Shown here in pieces: positions 19,768 through 30,400 of a DNA stretch of 64,000 nt (position 1 is the first letter of the stretch; each line of letters begins with the position of its first letter). The position numbers and the translations under genes were made by a program. Below the pieces are notes generated by a model, which was not told the DNA's origin, did no database searches, and worked only from the letters and a program-made list of their open reading frames with translations. The stretch is from Spirosoma telluris (GTDB lineage Bacteria; Bacteroidota; Bacteroidia; Cytophagales; Spirosomataceae), in NCBI GenBank assembly GCA_003259005.1, contig QLII01000001.1, positions 868,001-932,000 of the forward strand. The letters run 5' to 3'.

Positions 19768-19769
19768 AA

Positions 19770-21020
19770 TTAGGCTGGGATTGCCGTAGTGTCCTTGGTG
19801 CTACAGGCTGATTTGAGCGTAGTGGCAAAGAGCATCCATAGCCCAATCGATACGAACGCAAAACAGCCCAGAATCAGAAAGGTACTTGAGTAGCCGATTT
19901 GCTGAGCCATCCAGCCACCGATGGCGGGACTTAAGGAAGCGCCCAGTCCCTGCACGGTCATGACAGCCCCTTGTCCGATATTTATCCGCCCCGTTCCATT
20001 CAGCAGGTGCGCCACGAGTCCCGGAACAGCAACGCTTTGGAGCCCAGCCCCAATGCCGTCCAGAATTTGCACAGGATACAGGCCAGTATGATTGATAAAG
20101 TGTGCGGCAATAAAACCACGGATCGGCAAAGCCACAAAGGAGATAAGCATGACCAGCCAATAGCCACTTTTTTCGGCCATGCGCATGGCTACAATGGAGA
20201 CGACAATCATGGCCAGTTGCGCAATAATAATCGTCATAGCCACAAATTCGGTCGGGTTACCCACGTTTTTAGTGGCGGCAGCTAATCCGTACAAGGGTAA
20301 CATAGCGCCATTTCCCAGATGAAAGCAAGCCAAAGCTGCTGCCAGAATAAGCAGTGATTTATTTTTTAATAGCACCTGAAATCCATTGGCTTCTTTCTTT
20401 TCATCCCCTTTATCAGCCAAACCACGAGCGGCATTATCATCAATTTCCTTTGCAGGAATTAACAAGACGGAGATAATGGCCAGTACGCCAAACAAGGCCG
20501 CCAGTAAGAAAACGGCAGGCATGCCAAACGTCATGCCGAGGTAGCCCGATAAACCAGCGCCGACCACATTACCGGCATGGTTATAAGCCTGATTATAGCC
20601 ATTTTGCCGGTTGAATCCGGCCTGGCGTACAATACCCAGGGTAATGCCGACTACCGCTGGTCCAATGGCGGAACCCGCAATGGCCGTGGCGACTTGTGAA
20701 ATACTAACGAGCCAGAAGTTTTGGGATAGGAGGATGATTCCAGACGCTAAGGTTGTAAATAGAGCCGCGACAACGACATACATTCGTTTGCGTTTGGTCG
20801 CATCGATGAGTGCCCCGGCGGGTGCAGTCATCAGCATACCGGCCACCCCGCCAATGGTCATCACAGAACCGATCAGCCCGCTTTTCCAGCCATGTGCCAA
20901 CAGAAATATGCCCAGGAACGGGCCAATGCCCGCCTGCATATCGGCCATAAAGAAATTCAGGGCCTGAAGCGGCCAGACAACGCGGTGTTTTGCTACGTTT
21001 TGGGATATCGATTGAGACAT
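19770..21020 (-). CDS. Major facilitator superfamily transporter
   Basis: 416 residues, intact, with twelve or so hydrophobic segments. The cytoplasmic loop 2-3 motif reads GALIDATKRKRMYV, matching the MFS G-x-x-x-D-R-x-x-R/K pattern, and AGLSGYLGMTFGMP is like motif C of exporters. A charged central loop (KEIDDNAARGLADKGDEKKE) separates the two halves. Export of a drug or metabolite is the likeliest role; the substrate is unknown. It leads a transcript with the shortened phosphoesterase. A dyad just upstream (21048-21077) may be its operator. Confidence 0.9.
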   Translation of the reverse strand: MSQSISQNVAKHRVVWPLQALNFFMADMQAGIGPFLGIFLLAHGWKSGLIGSVMTIGGVAGMLMTAPAGALIDATKRKRMYVVVAALFTTLASGIILLSQNFWLVSISQVATAIAGSAIGPAVVGITLGIVRQAGFNRQNGYNQAYNHAGNVVGAGLSGYLGMTFGMPAVFLLAALFGVLAIISVLLIPAKEIDDNAARGLADKGDEKKEANGFQVLLKNKSLLILAAALACFHLGNGAMLPLYGLAAATKNVGNPTEFVAMTIIIAQLAMIVVSIVAMRMAEKSGYWLVMLISFVALPIRGFIAAHFINHTGLYPVQILDGIGAGLQSVAVPGLVAHLLNGTGRINIGQGAVMTVQGLGASLSPAIGGWMAQQIGYSSTFLILGCFAFVSIGLWMLFATTLKSACSTKDTTAIPA

Positions 21021-21047
21021 ACGTGGGCGATCAATTCCACCAGTTAC

Positions 21048-21077
21048 TTACGGTATAATGTACCCTACCTACCGTAA
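21048..21077. promoter_or_regulatory. Dyad operator candidate upstream of the MFS gene
   Basis: TTACGGTA (21048-21055) and TACCGTAA (21070-21077) are perfect reverse complements 22 bases apart centre to centre, 28 bases upstream of the MFS start. This geometry suits a TetR or MarR dimer. No such regulator is encoded next to it, so the assignment is a guess from shape alone. Confidence 0.4.
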
Positions 21078-21196
21078 AGACAATAGCAGATAGCAGTAAA
21101 GTAATCCAGTGCTGCTGAAGTTTCGATTAGATTAACATTAATTTATCTTCATCTGGGAGGCAGGTATGGCCAATTCCCAATTCGGTGACCTTGTGA

Positions 21197-22361
21197 TCAG
21201 GTTGGAGCCACCACCGACTTTGGGTCGACCTTGCCGACCTTCTTGATCCGGCCAGGTAGCTGATCTGTGAGTTGTTGCCAGCTTTTAATCGGGGGACGTG
21301 GTTTTTCAGCTTCACCAATTAGAAAGCCATACGGGCGAAGACCCTCAACCGCATCAAAAACAACCTTCAGAATGGCGGTCATAGGTAACGCCAGAATCAA
21401 TCCTGGTAGCCCCAGATATTGTCCCATAGAATCAATACGACAATAGCTGCCAATGGATTGATACTCACTTTGGAGCCCACTACGTACGGGGTAATGAAAT
21501 TACCTTCAATCATCTGTACTCCTAAAAACAAGCCAATAACTGCCAGGGCTTTTAGGGGATTATCCTGGGTGACTAAGGTATAGGCAGCCGGTAGAAGCGC
21601 TCCCAGTGAAATGCCGAAATAGGGAATCAACACTAAACAAGCCCCAAAAAAACCAAAGAATACCGCGTAGTCAACGCCCAGAAAAAATAAACCGGCGGTC
21701 ATCATGGCACCAATGATCAGAATAACGAGCACCAACCCCGCTAAATAATCTTTGACCACGGTATAAATGCCCTGAAAGACGACATCAATCACCGATCGTT
21801 TCTCGTCGGCAAAGACTTTGTAAAAAAAAGAGCGAAAAAAGTCGCGGTAGAGCAGAAAGAAAAACGTGAACAGCAGTACCAGAAACACATTCGTCAGCGC
21901 ACTGGTTGTGGCAAGTAGCGTCGAACTCAGGATGGTACCCCTTCGGACATAACCTGCTTCATGTATTTTTGGACCTCCTGCCCCTGTTGACGCCGGTTGA
22001 TATGAAAGCGCTCATCAGCTACTGTTTGTAGTTTGCCAACATACTCACTGGCCTTCTGGCTGAGTTTAGGAATGACCTCGGAGAAATTGCTGATCTGAAG
22101 GGAGACCGCATAGAATAAGCCGACAATAAACGCCAGTAGCAAAACCAGACAAATGATGCTGGCCAGAATGCGTGGTAAATGCCACTGTTCAAAGCGATGG
22201 GCCAGGGGGAACAGCAGTACGGCGAAAAGAATGGCGAATACTAATGGAATTAGTATGCCAGCCAGCATATGCAGACCGTAAATAATGATAACCAGCGAAA
22301 TGAGAATAGCACTTATTTTGATGTAGGAGGGCAATTCCAGAGGGGATGAGCGGAGCCGCAT
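21197..22361 (-). CDS. AI-2E family transporter (two frameshifts)
   Basis: Three frames join into about 388 residues if one base is restored in each of two C/G runs, 21938-21941 and 21410-21413. The first gives SEGGTILSSTLLATTSALTN, the second IWGLPGLILALPMTAILKVV, both as expected for the AI-2E/PerM family. N-terminal helices (LPSYIKISAILISLVIIIYG) are followed by the long periplasmic/soluble segment and then by the conserved C-terminal membrane part. Family members export the AI-2 signal or other small molecules, or exchange Na+/H+; the substrate cannot be chosen here. Confidence 0.88.
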
Positions 22362-22394
22362 GAGGGTAATAAACGAATAATTGGTAAAAAATGC

Positions 22395-22424
22395 GAACCC
22401 CTACTCACGGATGCTCAGGGGTTC
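22395..22424 (-). terminator. Rho-independent terminator hairpin
   Basis: GAACCCCT (22395-22402) pairs with AGGGGTTC (22417-22424). T-runs follow on both strands (TTTTC on the plus strand, GCATTTTTT on the minus strand). On the minus strand it would end transcripts from the YtxH gene before the AI-2E gene. Confidence 0.65.
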
Positions 22425-22452
22425 TTTTCATAACGTTGAGAATCAGAAAATA

Positions 22453-22603
22453 CTAGTGCCTGACCAAACTAGATTCTTTTGATTCTACTAGATTTTATTG
22501 ATGCTATAATGGTGATTATCAGAGCCTATAGAATCAACAGAATCTACCGCGCGAGAATCTACCGCGCGGGCGGCCCCGAGAAACTAAATTGGAAAAGCAC
22601 TAG
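22453..22603. repeat. MITE-like element, 151 bp, with imperfect terminal inverted repeats
   Basis: The ends are inverted: CTAGTGCCTGACCAAACTAG on the left and the complement CTAGTGCTTTTCCAATTTAG on the right (about 15 of 20 identical). Inside is a direct repeat GAATCTACCGCGCG (about 22541 and 22555) and runs of GATTCTA-type words. A diverged copy in the opposite orientation lies at 62575-62700. There is no coding potential. It sits between two minus-strand genes. Confidence 0.55.
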
Positions 22604-22631
22604 CTTGTCTTTAAAGCATCTTCAATCGTGT

Positions 22632-23003
22632 TTACACGTGCTTTGCTACATCTGCCACCTCGTCTACTTTATCGTTTTTATCGGTGTAGGTCTTTTTAAA
22701 GTCTGTTTCCTGTAGCGCAGATTTTGCTTCGTCTTTGGTTTTCTCTACAGTTTGCTTCGCTTTCTGAGCGAAAATGCCCGCTTCCGCTTTCAAATTAGTT
22801 ACCACTTCTTCGGCCATAGCGATGGTCTTGTTCCATTCATCTTTGATTCCAGTGGTAAATCCATGGGTTTGTTCCTCTAGTGTATTCGCTAGCTTTTGGC
22901 GGGTTTTCCTACCAGATTGCGGTGCGGTTAAATAGCCTATAGTGATCCCCGTGGCTACGCCTGTTACCATAGTCAACAAGGTACTTTTCCCGTATTTTTT
23001 CAT
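22632..23003 (-). CDS. YtxH domain protein
   Basis: From ATG at 23003 the product is 123 residues (MKKYGKSTLLTMVTGVATGI). It has one N-terminal membrane helix containing the YtxH hallmark GYLTAPQSGRKTR, followed by a long Lys/Glu-rich helical region (LANTLEEQ to KHV) likely to be a coiled coil. YtxH proteins are small, membrane-anchored and often stress-induced; function unknown. An in-frame ATG at 23114 would add 37 residues with another hydrophobic stretch, less like the family. Single-gene transcript by its position. Confidence 0.8.
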   Translation of the reverse strand: MKKYGKSTLLTMVTGVATGITIGYLTAPQSGRKTRQKLANTLEEQTHGFTTGIKDEWNKTIAMAEEVVTNLKAEAGIFAQKAKQTVEKTKDEAKSALQETDFKKTYTDKNDKVDEVADVAKHV

Positions 23004-23114
23004 AACATGTGAGTAAGTGACAGTCGAATTCATTTCTGTTTGTTGCAAAATCATGCCAGCCAGGAAGCAAAAGCCGAAAAAGTAGGAATAGACGCTGTAG
23101 AGCCCAATTGCCAT

Positions 23115-23570
23115 ATCTTACCTTCAGTAACTACTTATCTATTTTTGGGGCCTATTTTACTCGGAACTGAGTATTTTATACGACAGATAGATCAATAGCG
23201 TAAAACTATTTTAATTGTCTATTTGCCTTAAAATGCGATTAAAATAATAGGGTTTATCAAAATAGGCTCTCTTGCCCTACTAAAAACATGAGTTGAAATC
23301 CTTTTTATATATTGACGGACTATGGTTGTTTATACTTATTGCTAGAGTTTACAGCTAACTCCAGTCGATCTAGGCTCTATTCGCATAGATTTTGGGTTCT
23401 ATGCGGAGAACTGACTGTTCTTTGACCTGGTCGTAATGACGGTAAAATTAGCTCGTACAAGTACATACTCAGATTCATATAGTACGTATAATTGACATAC
23501 TGGATTGAAGAAATTAGTCTGACATGCACATGATTTGACGTACTCACTTCCTAACCAAACAAATGGTTTT
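23115..23570. other. Non-coding AT-rich stretch before the IS110 element
   Basis: No frame of credible length or coding character is seen on either strand. The sequence is AT-rich, with no inverted repeat that stands out. It may hold the promoter of the YtxH gene (minus strand). Confidence 0.6.
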
Positions 23571-23578
23571 ATAAGAAA

Positions 23579-23779
23579 GCCCTGCTAATGGAAACCAGCG
23601 TGTCCTTTTCCTTCAGGGCTTCAAGAACGACCGCTCGGGCCTTTAGATTTACACCGTTGTGCGATTCCAAGATAGTCGCGTAACTTAAAGCCCTCACAAA
23701 CTGTGAGTAATCAACCTCGGCGGGACACCTTTGCGCACGGGCCAGGTAAAACCTATGGGCCGATTGAAGCCCCGCCGAG
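23579..23779 (+). ncRNA. Candidate IS110 bridge RNA (structured leader)
   Basis: Four hairpins occur in 200 bases upstream of the transposase: GCCCTG/CAGGGC (23579-23584 with 23614-23619), enclosing GCT..GG AAA CC.AGC; CTCACA AAC TGTGAG (23693-23707); and a nested structure with outer stem CTCGGCGGG/CCCGCCGAG (23716-23724 with 23771-23779) around GGCCAGGT AAA ACCTATGGGCC (23740-23761). IS110 elements of the non-IS1111 type are known to express a structured bridge RNA from this location, with internal loops that pair with target and donor DNA. The guide loops cannot be assigned without the empty site. Confidence 0.55.
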
Positions 23780-23884
23780 TTCTTAACTCTTCAACTCAAA
23801 TAGAAATGCGGGTTCGTGGCCCATTAGCAAGGTAATGAGTTGAGTTAGGTGTTGATCATTATTCACTTTAACCAAGTCAAAGAT

Positions 23885-24884
23885 ATGAATTTTACCCATT
23901 TCGTTGGTATTGATGTCTCTAAAGACACCCTTGATTTTGCCGTTGTGATCAGCAATAAAGTTGTCTTTCATCAGCGGGTGAGCAACGACAAAAAAGGCAT
24001 TACTCAGTTCCTCAAAGAGCTTCGCAAACAAACCAAAGCCAAACTGGTCGATTGCCTATTTTGCCTGGAGTTTACAGGTATCTATAATAACCTTTACTAA
24101 ATGCTCTCCACTCCCAAACATCAATTTGGGTCGAGCGGGCAGCTCATATTAAAGACAGTTTGGGCTTATGCCGGGGTAAAACCGACAAACTCGATTCAAA
24201 ACGCATTGCCTTATTTGCCTATAAAAACCGCGAAGATGCCCGCCTGTGGGCACCCCACGCCAGGTTATCAGCAAGTTAGATCGACTCACCGCCCAACGGG
24301 CTCGCTTGACCAAGGCCATCAAACTGTTAAAGACTCCTCTATCTAACACCGAAGGATTTATCAGCAAGGATGATCAAAAAGCCAATCTGCAAGCTTGCCA
24401 ACAGTCCCTAAAAGCGCTCAAATCAGATTTGAAAGCCACGGATAAATCAATTGCTGAGGTGATTGAAAGTGATGCTGAACTCAAGCACCTATTCGAGCGA
24501 GTGACCTCCATTAAAGGCATCAGCCAGACGACAGCAGTTGAAGTGATCATTACGAGTAACGAGTTTAAGAGCATTACAGACCCTAAGAAGTATGCTTGTT
24601 ATGCGGGTGTTGTTCCCTTTGAGCACAGCTCAGGCCAGCGCAAAGGGAAAGCAAAAGTGAGTCAGATGGCGAATAAAAAAGTCAAGTCATTACTCCATTT
24701 AGCAGCCTTGTCGGCCATACAACATTGTCAAGAACTGAAGCTTTATTACGAACGAAAAGTAGCGGCCGGCAAGAACAAAATGCTCGTCATTAACAACGTG
24801 CGCAATAAGCTCGTGCTCCGAATTTTCGCCTGCGTTCGAGATGATCGAAATTATGACGAAAATTATACGCATTCGCTTGCGTAG
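23885..24884 (+). CDS. IS110-family DEDD transposase (two frameshifts)
   Basis: Repaired length is about 333 residues. The N-terminal RuvC-like DEDD domain starts MNFTHFVGIDVSKDTLDFAV (first Asp in GIDVSK), has CLEFTGIYNN (Glu) and KTDKLDSKRIALFAY (Asp). The C-terminal transposase_20 domain shows SIKGISQTTAVE, YACYAGVVPFEHSSGQRKGK (with the catalytic serine region) and NKKVKSLLHLAALS. One base is missing near 24092 (after YNN) and another in the C run at 24255-24258 (before RQVISKLDRLT). Between the two breaks the middle frame is fully open and reads LLNALHSQTSIWVERAAHIK. The element may be active if the breaks are sequencing errors. Confidence 0.88.
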
Positions 24885-24910
24885 ATCATAGAAATCGGCC
24901 CCCATTTCAG

Positions 24911-25393
24911 CTTGAAGTCGGCGGTAAACTTGCGTTTGGTTTTGCCTTACATACGAGTCTAAAGTTCTAAAGTTAGCCCGTTATTCAATTTAACAAGTGG
25001 TCCTAAATATGGGGCGCATTACTTACAAAAAGCTAGCCAATTGCTAGCTTATTATGTCTGATTTTTCGATAAAAAAATAATTAAATTATAAATTCATATA
25101 CTTAAAAATAATAGTTCGTGAAAATAATAGATACAATAAAGTGATTTTTCTTTTTTAGTGTCTGAGGAAATTAGATTGATAGAAACCTGTTTTTTTAGAA
25201 ATCTTCATTATTGTTATTGATGTCATTAGTTACCCTAACTCATATAGTTAAAACACTTGTTAAGTGTTAAAATAGGGAATAGATGGATGCAGGTGTGTAG
25301 TGTGCCATGGTTTTTGCCACATAGAAATTAGTCAAGCTGACATAATTTTTAGCTGTGACAGCTTGAGAAGACTACACTGAAACGCTCAAAAAG
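24911..25393. other. AT-rich non-coding region right of the IS110 element
   Basis: No gene is seen. A small hairpin AAGCTAGC/GCTAGCTT lies at 25030-25050 and is followed after 10 bases by a T-rich stretch, so it could end transcripts leaving the element. The rest is AT-rich without clear structure. Confidence 0.55.
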
Positions 25394-25693
25394 ATGCTCT
25401 ATTTATTTATACTTCTGAGCTTACCTAAATTTATATTGTCGGCCCCAGGTCAGTCTAAGTCTACTGCACAATGCTCTGAGAGCCCGACATTCACTGAGAG
25501 AGAGGCCTCTGCAATTACGAGTAGGATGGCTACAGGCTATCAGGAACACACAAATTGGCCCAAATTTCATCGAAAACGAACCAGGTTGCCTCTTCAGTGT
25601 ATACCAGAAAGGCCAATACAGCCGTGTATGCTTTTTATTCGGGCTAGAATCAATGAGCTATCTATTGATTTTGAGTTCACTCAATCCTTGTAA
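25394..25693 (+). CDS. Doubtful small hypothetical protein
   Basis: A 99-residue frame starts MLYLFILLSLPKFILSAPGQ, which resembles a signal peptide, but the rest (RKRTRLPLQCIPERPIQPC) is basic and low in coding character. A different frame over 25550-25690 is also open and reads more like protein (GPNFIENEPGCLFSVYQKGQ). The region may hold a broken or frame-shifted gene fragment next to the IS element. No family recognised. Confidence 0.2.
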   Translation: MLYLFILLSLPKFILSAPGQSKSTAQCSESPTFTEREASAITSRMATGYQEHTNWPKFHRKRTRLPLQCIPERPIQPCMLFIRARINELSIDFEFTQSL

Positions 25694-25868
25694 TTGGTTG
25701 AATCTTATTCTAACGTATATAGGATATGGTTAGCTATTGTGAGCTTGCCAGGATGCTTTAAGACGAACACCATGTAGCCAGGAGAGGAGGCTCTTCGAAA
25801 GCCGAATGTAAAAGGCTGAATAGCCAATCGAGTCCCTCGTTTCTTTGCCAGGCCAAGTTGCTTCAACT

Positions 25869-27371
25869 ATGAAAATACCTTTATTAACACTGCTCGTTTA
25901 CATGCTAGTGAGTAACTCAGCGCAAGGACAGATCGCTTTTACCAATCAGAGCAGCTTGCTCAACAAACCCAACTTTGTTTCGTATATGGCTAAAGCTGTG
26001 GTGGATATGAACAACGACGGGTTGGATGATATTGTCCGGGCTTACTCCTTCATCAACTCATCCGTAGGCTCGACCTACATTGAGTATCAGCAACCCAATG
26101 GGCAATATGTATCCAGCTATATTGGGCGAACAGACCTTCAGGTTAGCATGGCCGTGGCCGATATAGATCGAAATGGACATAATGACTTGCTAACAGGAGG
26201 GGATGGGACAGGTATACAGGTATTCAAAAATACGGGTACCGATTTTACCCGGATTACCCTCGATGGCCCATCGTTTTTAGTGCAGGCAGCCAATATGGCC
26301 GATATCAATAACGACGGTTGGGTGGATTACTTTGTCTGCAATGATGATGGCTTAAACCAGATCTGGGGAAACGATAAACAGGGCAACCTCCATGCCGTAA
26401 GCAATTGGATTGACCTGGCCACGGTGCCCGTATCCGATAACTCTGGAAATTACGGGAGTGTCTGGGCGGATTTCGACAATGATGGAGATCTTGATCTGTA
26501 CGTCATCAAATGCAGTCGCTATGCGGCTGATAATCCAGACGACCCCCGTCGGCTCAATCAGTTGTTTGTCAATGATGGGCATGGGCATTATACCGAACAG
26601 GCAACCAGCTACGGGCTAAGACCCCACGCACAGGGCTGGACCGCCGATTTTCAGGATATTGATAATGACGGTGATCTCGACTGTTTTATCAGTAACCACG
26701 GTGGCCCAAGTATGGTGATGGAGAACGATGGCACCGGCCACTTCACCGACATTACGGCCACATCTGGCGTGGGCGATGTGGGCAATCCGCTTCAGGGTTT
26801 AATGCGGGATTTTGATAATGATGGCTATGTCGATATTCTGGTTGCCGGTAATCAAGCTCACTTATACCGCAACAATGGAAATAAGACCTTTACCGAAGTG
26901 CCCAACCCTTTCGGTAATGATGTGATGCATTCCTTTGCCCTAGGCGATCTTAACCATGACGGTTTTCTGGACGTTTATGGATCTTACTTAGGCCTTGCTG
27001 CATCGACCAACGACGCACCCTCCGATAAGCTATGGATGAATCAGCCGAATGGCAATCATTTCCTGGCTATCAATTTACGGGGAGTAACGAGTAACCCAAA
27101 TGCCATAGGGGCTCGTATAACCGTATACGTTAGCGGTAAGCCTCAAATTCGGGAAGTGCGATCCGGGGAGGGTTATGGCGTCATGAATACGCTGACCCAA
27201 CATTTTGGACTAGGTGCCCATACGCAAGTTGATCGGTTGGAAATCGTCTGGCCTTCCGGTGCCAGAACTACCCTCCTGCACCCGCAGTCCGACCAGTTTT
27301 TAACAATTCAGGAAGATGTATGTCGCCAGTCGATCTGTGTGCCCATACAAGTAGATAAAGTAATTCGATAG
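25869..27371 (+). CDS. Secreted FG-GAP/VCBS repeat protein with ASPIC/UnbV domain (CRTAC1-like)
   Basis: 500 residues from ATG at 25869, which begins a signal peptide (MKIPLLTLLVYMLVSN, cleavage after AQG). Seven FG-GAP-type blades with calcium-binding DxDxDG loops follow: DMNNDGLDD, DIDRNGHND, DINNDGWVD, DFDNDGDLD, DIDNDGDLD, DFDNDGYVD and DLNHDGFLD. This is a beta-propeller like integrin alpha. The last 110 residues are an ASPIC/UnbV domain (IGARITVYVSG, EVRSGEGYGVMNTLTQHFGL, VDRLEIVWPSGARTTL). No type IX sorting domain is visible at the end (QVDKVIR). The protein sits 112 bases upstream of the giant adhesin on the same strand and may share its promoter. Likely role is surface or periplasmic carbohydrate/protein binding. 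Confidence 0.9.
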   Translation: MKIPLLTLLVYMLVSNSAQGQIAFTNQSSLLNKPNFVSYMAKAVVDMNNDGLDDIVRAYSFINSSVGSTYIEYQQPNGQYVSSYIGRTDLQVSMAVADIDRNGHNDLLTGGDGTGIQVFKNTGTDFTRITLDGPSFLVQAANMADINNDGWVDYFVCNDDGLNQIWGNDKQGNLHAVSNWIDLATVPVSDNSGNYGSVWADFDNDGDLDLYVIKCSRYAADNPDDPRRLNQLFVNDGHGHYTEQATSYGLRPHAQGWTADFQDIDNDGDLDCFISNHGGPSMVMENDGTGHFTDITATSGVGDVGNPLQGLMRDFDNDGYVDILVAGNQAHLYRNNGNKTFTEVPNPFGNDVMHSFALGDLNHDGFLDVYGSYLGLAASTNDAPSDKLWMNQPNGNHFLAINLRGVTSNPNAIGARITVYVSGKPQIREVRSGEGYGVMNTLTQHFGLGAHTQVDRLEIVWPSGARTTLLHPQSDQFLTIQEDVCRQSICVPIQVDKVIR

Positions 27372-27483
27372 TTGCTGTTTTCCAGACTAATGTCAGTTAG
27401 TGATTGTCTACCAAGGCAATCATTAACGGCATGCTACTTTACCATTAGGAGTCCCCATTCAGTTTTCTGCACAAATCAATACC

Positions 27484-30400
27484 ATGAAGACATTTGTACG
27501 ATTTTCGCCTGTGTTTATCGACGCCATTCGGTGCCTCATCCGATATAAAGCAAACCGAATGGTTCTGCTTTGGATCTATGCATTCTGGATAAGCCAACAA
27601 GCCAGAAAAACAGCGATCATCATTGGACTCCTAATCACTCCATTACTTGTTAAAGCACAGATACCCTCCTGCGGGGCCAATCAGATTCTGACGGGCTATA
27701 ACGTAGGGGCTACGGATGCCAATTCCTCAGCGGGCACCATTGTTGCCGGTCCCAACGCTATCGGCCTGCCCGATGGTGCTGTTGCCACCATCAATGCCAA
27801 CTCGGAGCTAATCATGGATATGGGTTCTGCCCTGCCATCGGGCACCGTGTTGAAAGTGACGTACCGATCAGCAGATGCCACGGCACCCTTACAGGTGCTG
27901 GTTTCTACCGATGGGGTCACCTACACCAATATTGCCCAGCTACTGGGCAGCACGACCAACACGACCTCATCGGTCACCTTGCCTAGTGCGGCCCAGTACG
28001 TCAAGCTAACTACAACCGCAACCGTCTTTTATCCGGATGCGGTCACCTACACCGTTTATCTGTGCGTCAATAATCCGGCGCCAAGCTGCGCCGTGGGGCA
28101 GCAACAGATGAGTTATCAGACGGGGGCGTTGAGCGTTAATAGTGGCAGCACTTCGGCTGGGGTCACTAATCCGACCAATGCGGTGGGAGTGCCCGACGGC
28201 GTGGTGGCCTCGATGCCGGCCAATACGACGCTGACGCTCACCATGAGTACAACGTCCATAGCGGCAGGCAACACCCTGAATATTACCTATTCGTCGGCCA
28301 ATACAACAGCGCCTTTGCAGGTGCTGGTTTCGTCTAATGGAGTAACCTATACCAATATTGCCCAGTTACCGGCCAGTACGGCCAGTACGCTGGGTACCAT
28401 CACGCTGCCGTTCAATACCAAATATGTACAGTTCCAGAGCGATGCAACAGCCTATTCGGTCGATGCGGCAACGACTCCAGTCTATACCTGCGTAACGCCC
28501 CCCAACAATAGTTGCGCAAGCGGCCTTCAGCAGGTGAGCTATCCTATTGGTGCCGAGGGGATAACCGGTGCCAGCACGAACGTAACCAACGATTCGCAAA
28601 GTGCAGGACCAGCCGATGGGGCCTATGCGGCCATAGGTACCAATGGGACAATGACGCTCAACATTGGCACGATTGTTCCGGCAGGAAGTGCGCTGACCTT
28701 TGCTTATACATCCGCCAATACAACAGCGCCTTTGCAGGTACTGGTGGCCACCAGTTCGGGTGGACCTTATACCTATATTGGGCAGGTGGGCCAGCCCGAT
28801 CCTGTTACCGGAAATATTGTTACTAACCTGACGCTGCCGCTGAACGCTCAGTATGTGCGGCTCAAAACGACCACAACGGCCTACAATGTGGATGCGGTGA
28901 CTTATCTCGCCTACAAGTGCGTAAGCCCGCCCTCCACTACCTGCGCTACCGGCCAGCAATCGGTCAACTATGAGGTAGGTGCCGAGCAGGTAGTAGGGGC
29001 TCCGCTCAACGTGACCAATCCGAATAATAGCATCAATACACCCGATGGCGTAGTCGCCGTAGTGGCTGCCAACGGCGAATTACAGATTGATCTGGGGAGT
29101 GTGATTCCGGCGGGAAATACTGTCAATATTGCCTATTTTTCGGCCAATGCCAACGCGCCTTTGCAGGTCTGGGTGGCAGGGACCGATTTGGCGTTTACCG
29201 ACATTGCCCAGCTACCAGCCAGCACGACCCCGCGCGTTCAGGCGTTGGTTTTACCCTTTGATGCGCAGTATATCAAGGTGAATACGTCGGGTACGGCCTT
29301 TTCTCTCGATGCCATTACGCATACGGTTTATAGTTGCGTCAATAATCCGGCGAGTTGTCCGGCGGGCAAGGAGTCGCTGAGTTATGAAACCGGCTCGACG
29401 GGGCAGCCTCCGTAACGGGTACCGTCACCAGTGCGACCAATGTGCCGGGTCTGGTAGATGGTACCCTGGCGACGCTGGCTGCCAATTCGGTGCTCCGGGT
29501 CGATATGGGCAGTTTGCTGGCCGCTGGTAGCGGAATTAACATCACTTACTCGTCGACCAATACCACCGGCCCTCTACAGGTACTGGTGTCATCCTCGGCG
29601 ACCAGTGGGTATACCAATATTGCCCAGTTGCCGGGTAGCACGAGTCCAACGACCTATTTCCTGACCTTGCCGGTTGGAGCCCAGTATATTCAACTGGTTT
29701 CCAGCGTAACGCCCTATTCGGTCGATGCGGTAACACGGTCGATCTATCAGTGCGTGACGCCGATATCAACCTCCTGTCCGGCTGGTCAGGTATCGACAAG
29801 TTACCAGAATGGGGCGCAGAGTGCCAATGGAGCAGGTGGTACAGTCAGCAACGCGCCGAATGCCACAGGTACGCCTGATGGCACGGTGGCGGCCCTGAGT
29901 GCGGCCTCCTCGCTGACGCTAACCCTGGCCTCAACAACCATTGCGGCCGGTACGCCCCTGTACGTCAGCTATTCCTCCACCAACGTAACGGCACCTTTAC
30001 AGGTACTGGTAGCCACCAGTGCAGCTGGCCCCTATGTGAACATCGGCCAGTTGCCGGGGAGCACCAGCCAAGTGACAAATCAAATCATCCTGCCGTTGAA
30101 TGCACGCTATGTGCAGTTGACAACGACAGGCACGGCCTTTTCGGTCGATGCCGTTACCTACCCCATTTACACCTGTGTAACCTTACCGAATCCAAGTTGT
30201 CCACCGGGCCAGCGATCGGTGAGTTTCGATGTAGGAACGCAATCGGCGGGTACGTTTACGGGCACCGTGTCCAACGGAACCAATATGACGGGTACGCCGG
30301 ATGGGGCTGTTGGCACATTAGCGGTCAACTCGGCCAGCCGCTGGACCTGGGTACGTCCCTGACCGCTGGCAACACGATCTACGTCACCTATTCCTCGGCC

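Larger units (their letters stand above)
23571..24910 (+). mobile_element. IS110-family insertion element
   Basis: The element comprises a structured non-coding leader (about 23579-23779) and a DEDD transposase (23885-24884). IS110 elements lack terminal inverted repeats and target duplications, so the exact ends cannot be read; the bounds given are estimates. The right end is probably shortly after TAGATC at 24880-24890, because the relic at 17430-17672 also loses similarity there. Confidence 0.6.

Noticed and set aside
28366..28959. Long minus-strand frame of 197 codons inside the adhesin repeats
   Set aside because: It arises from the repeat codon pattern on the opposite strand; the amino-acid mix (many Arg, His and Ile) is not protein-like and it has no start context.
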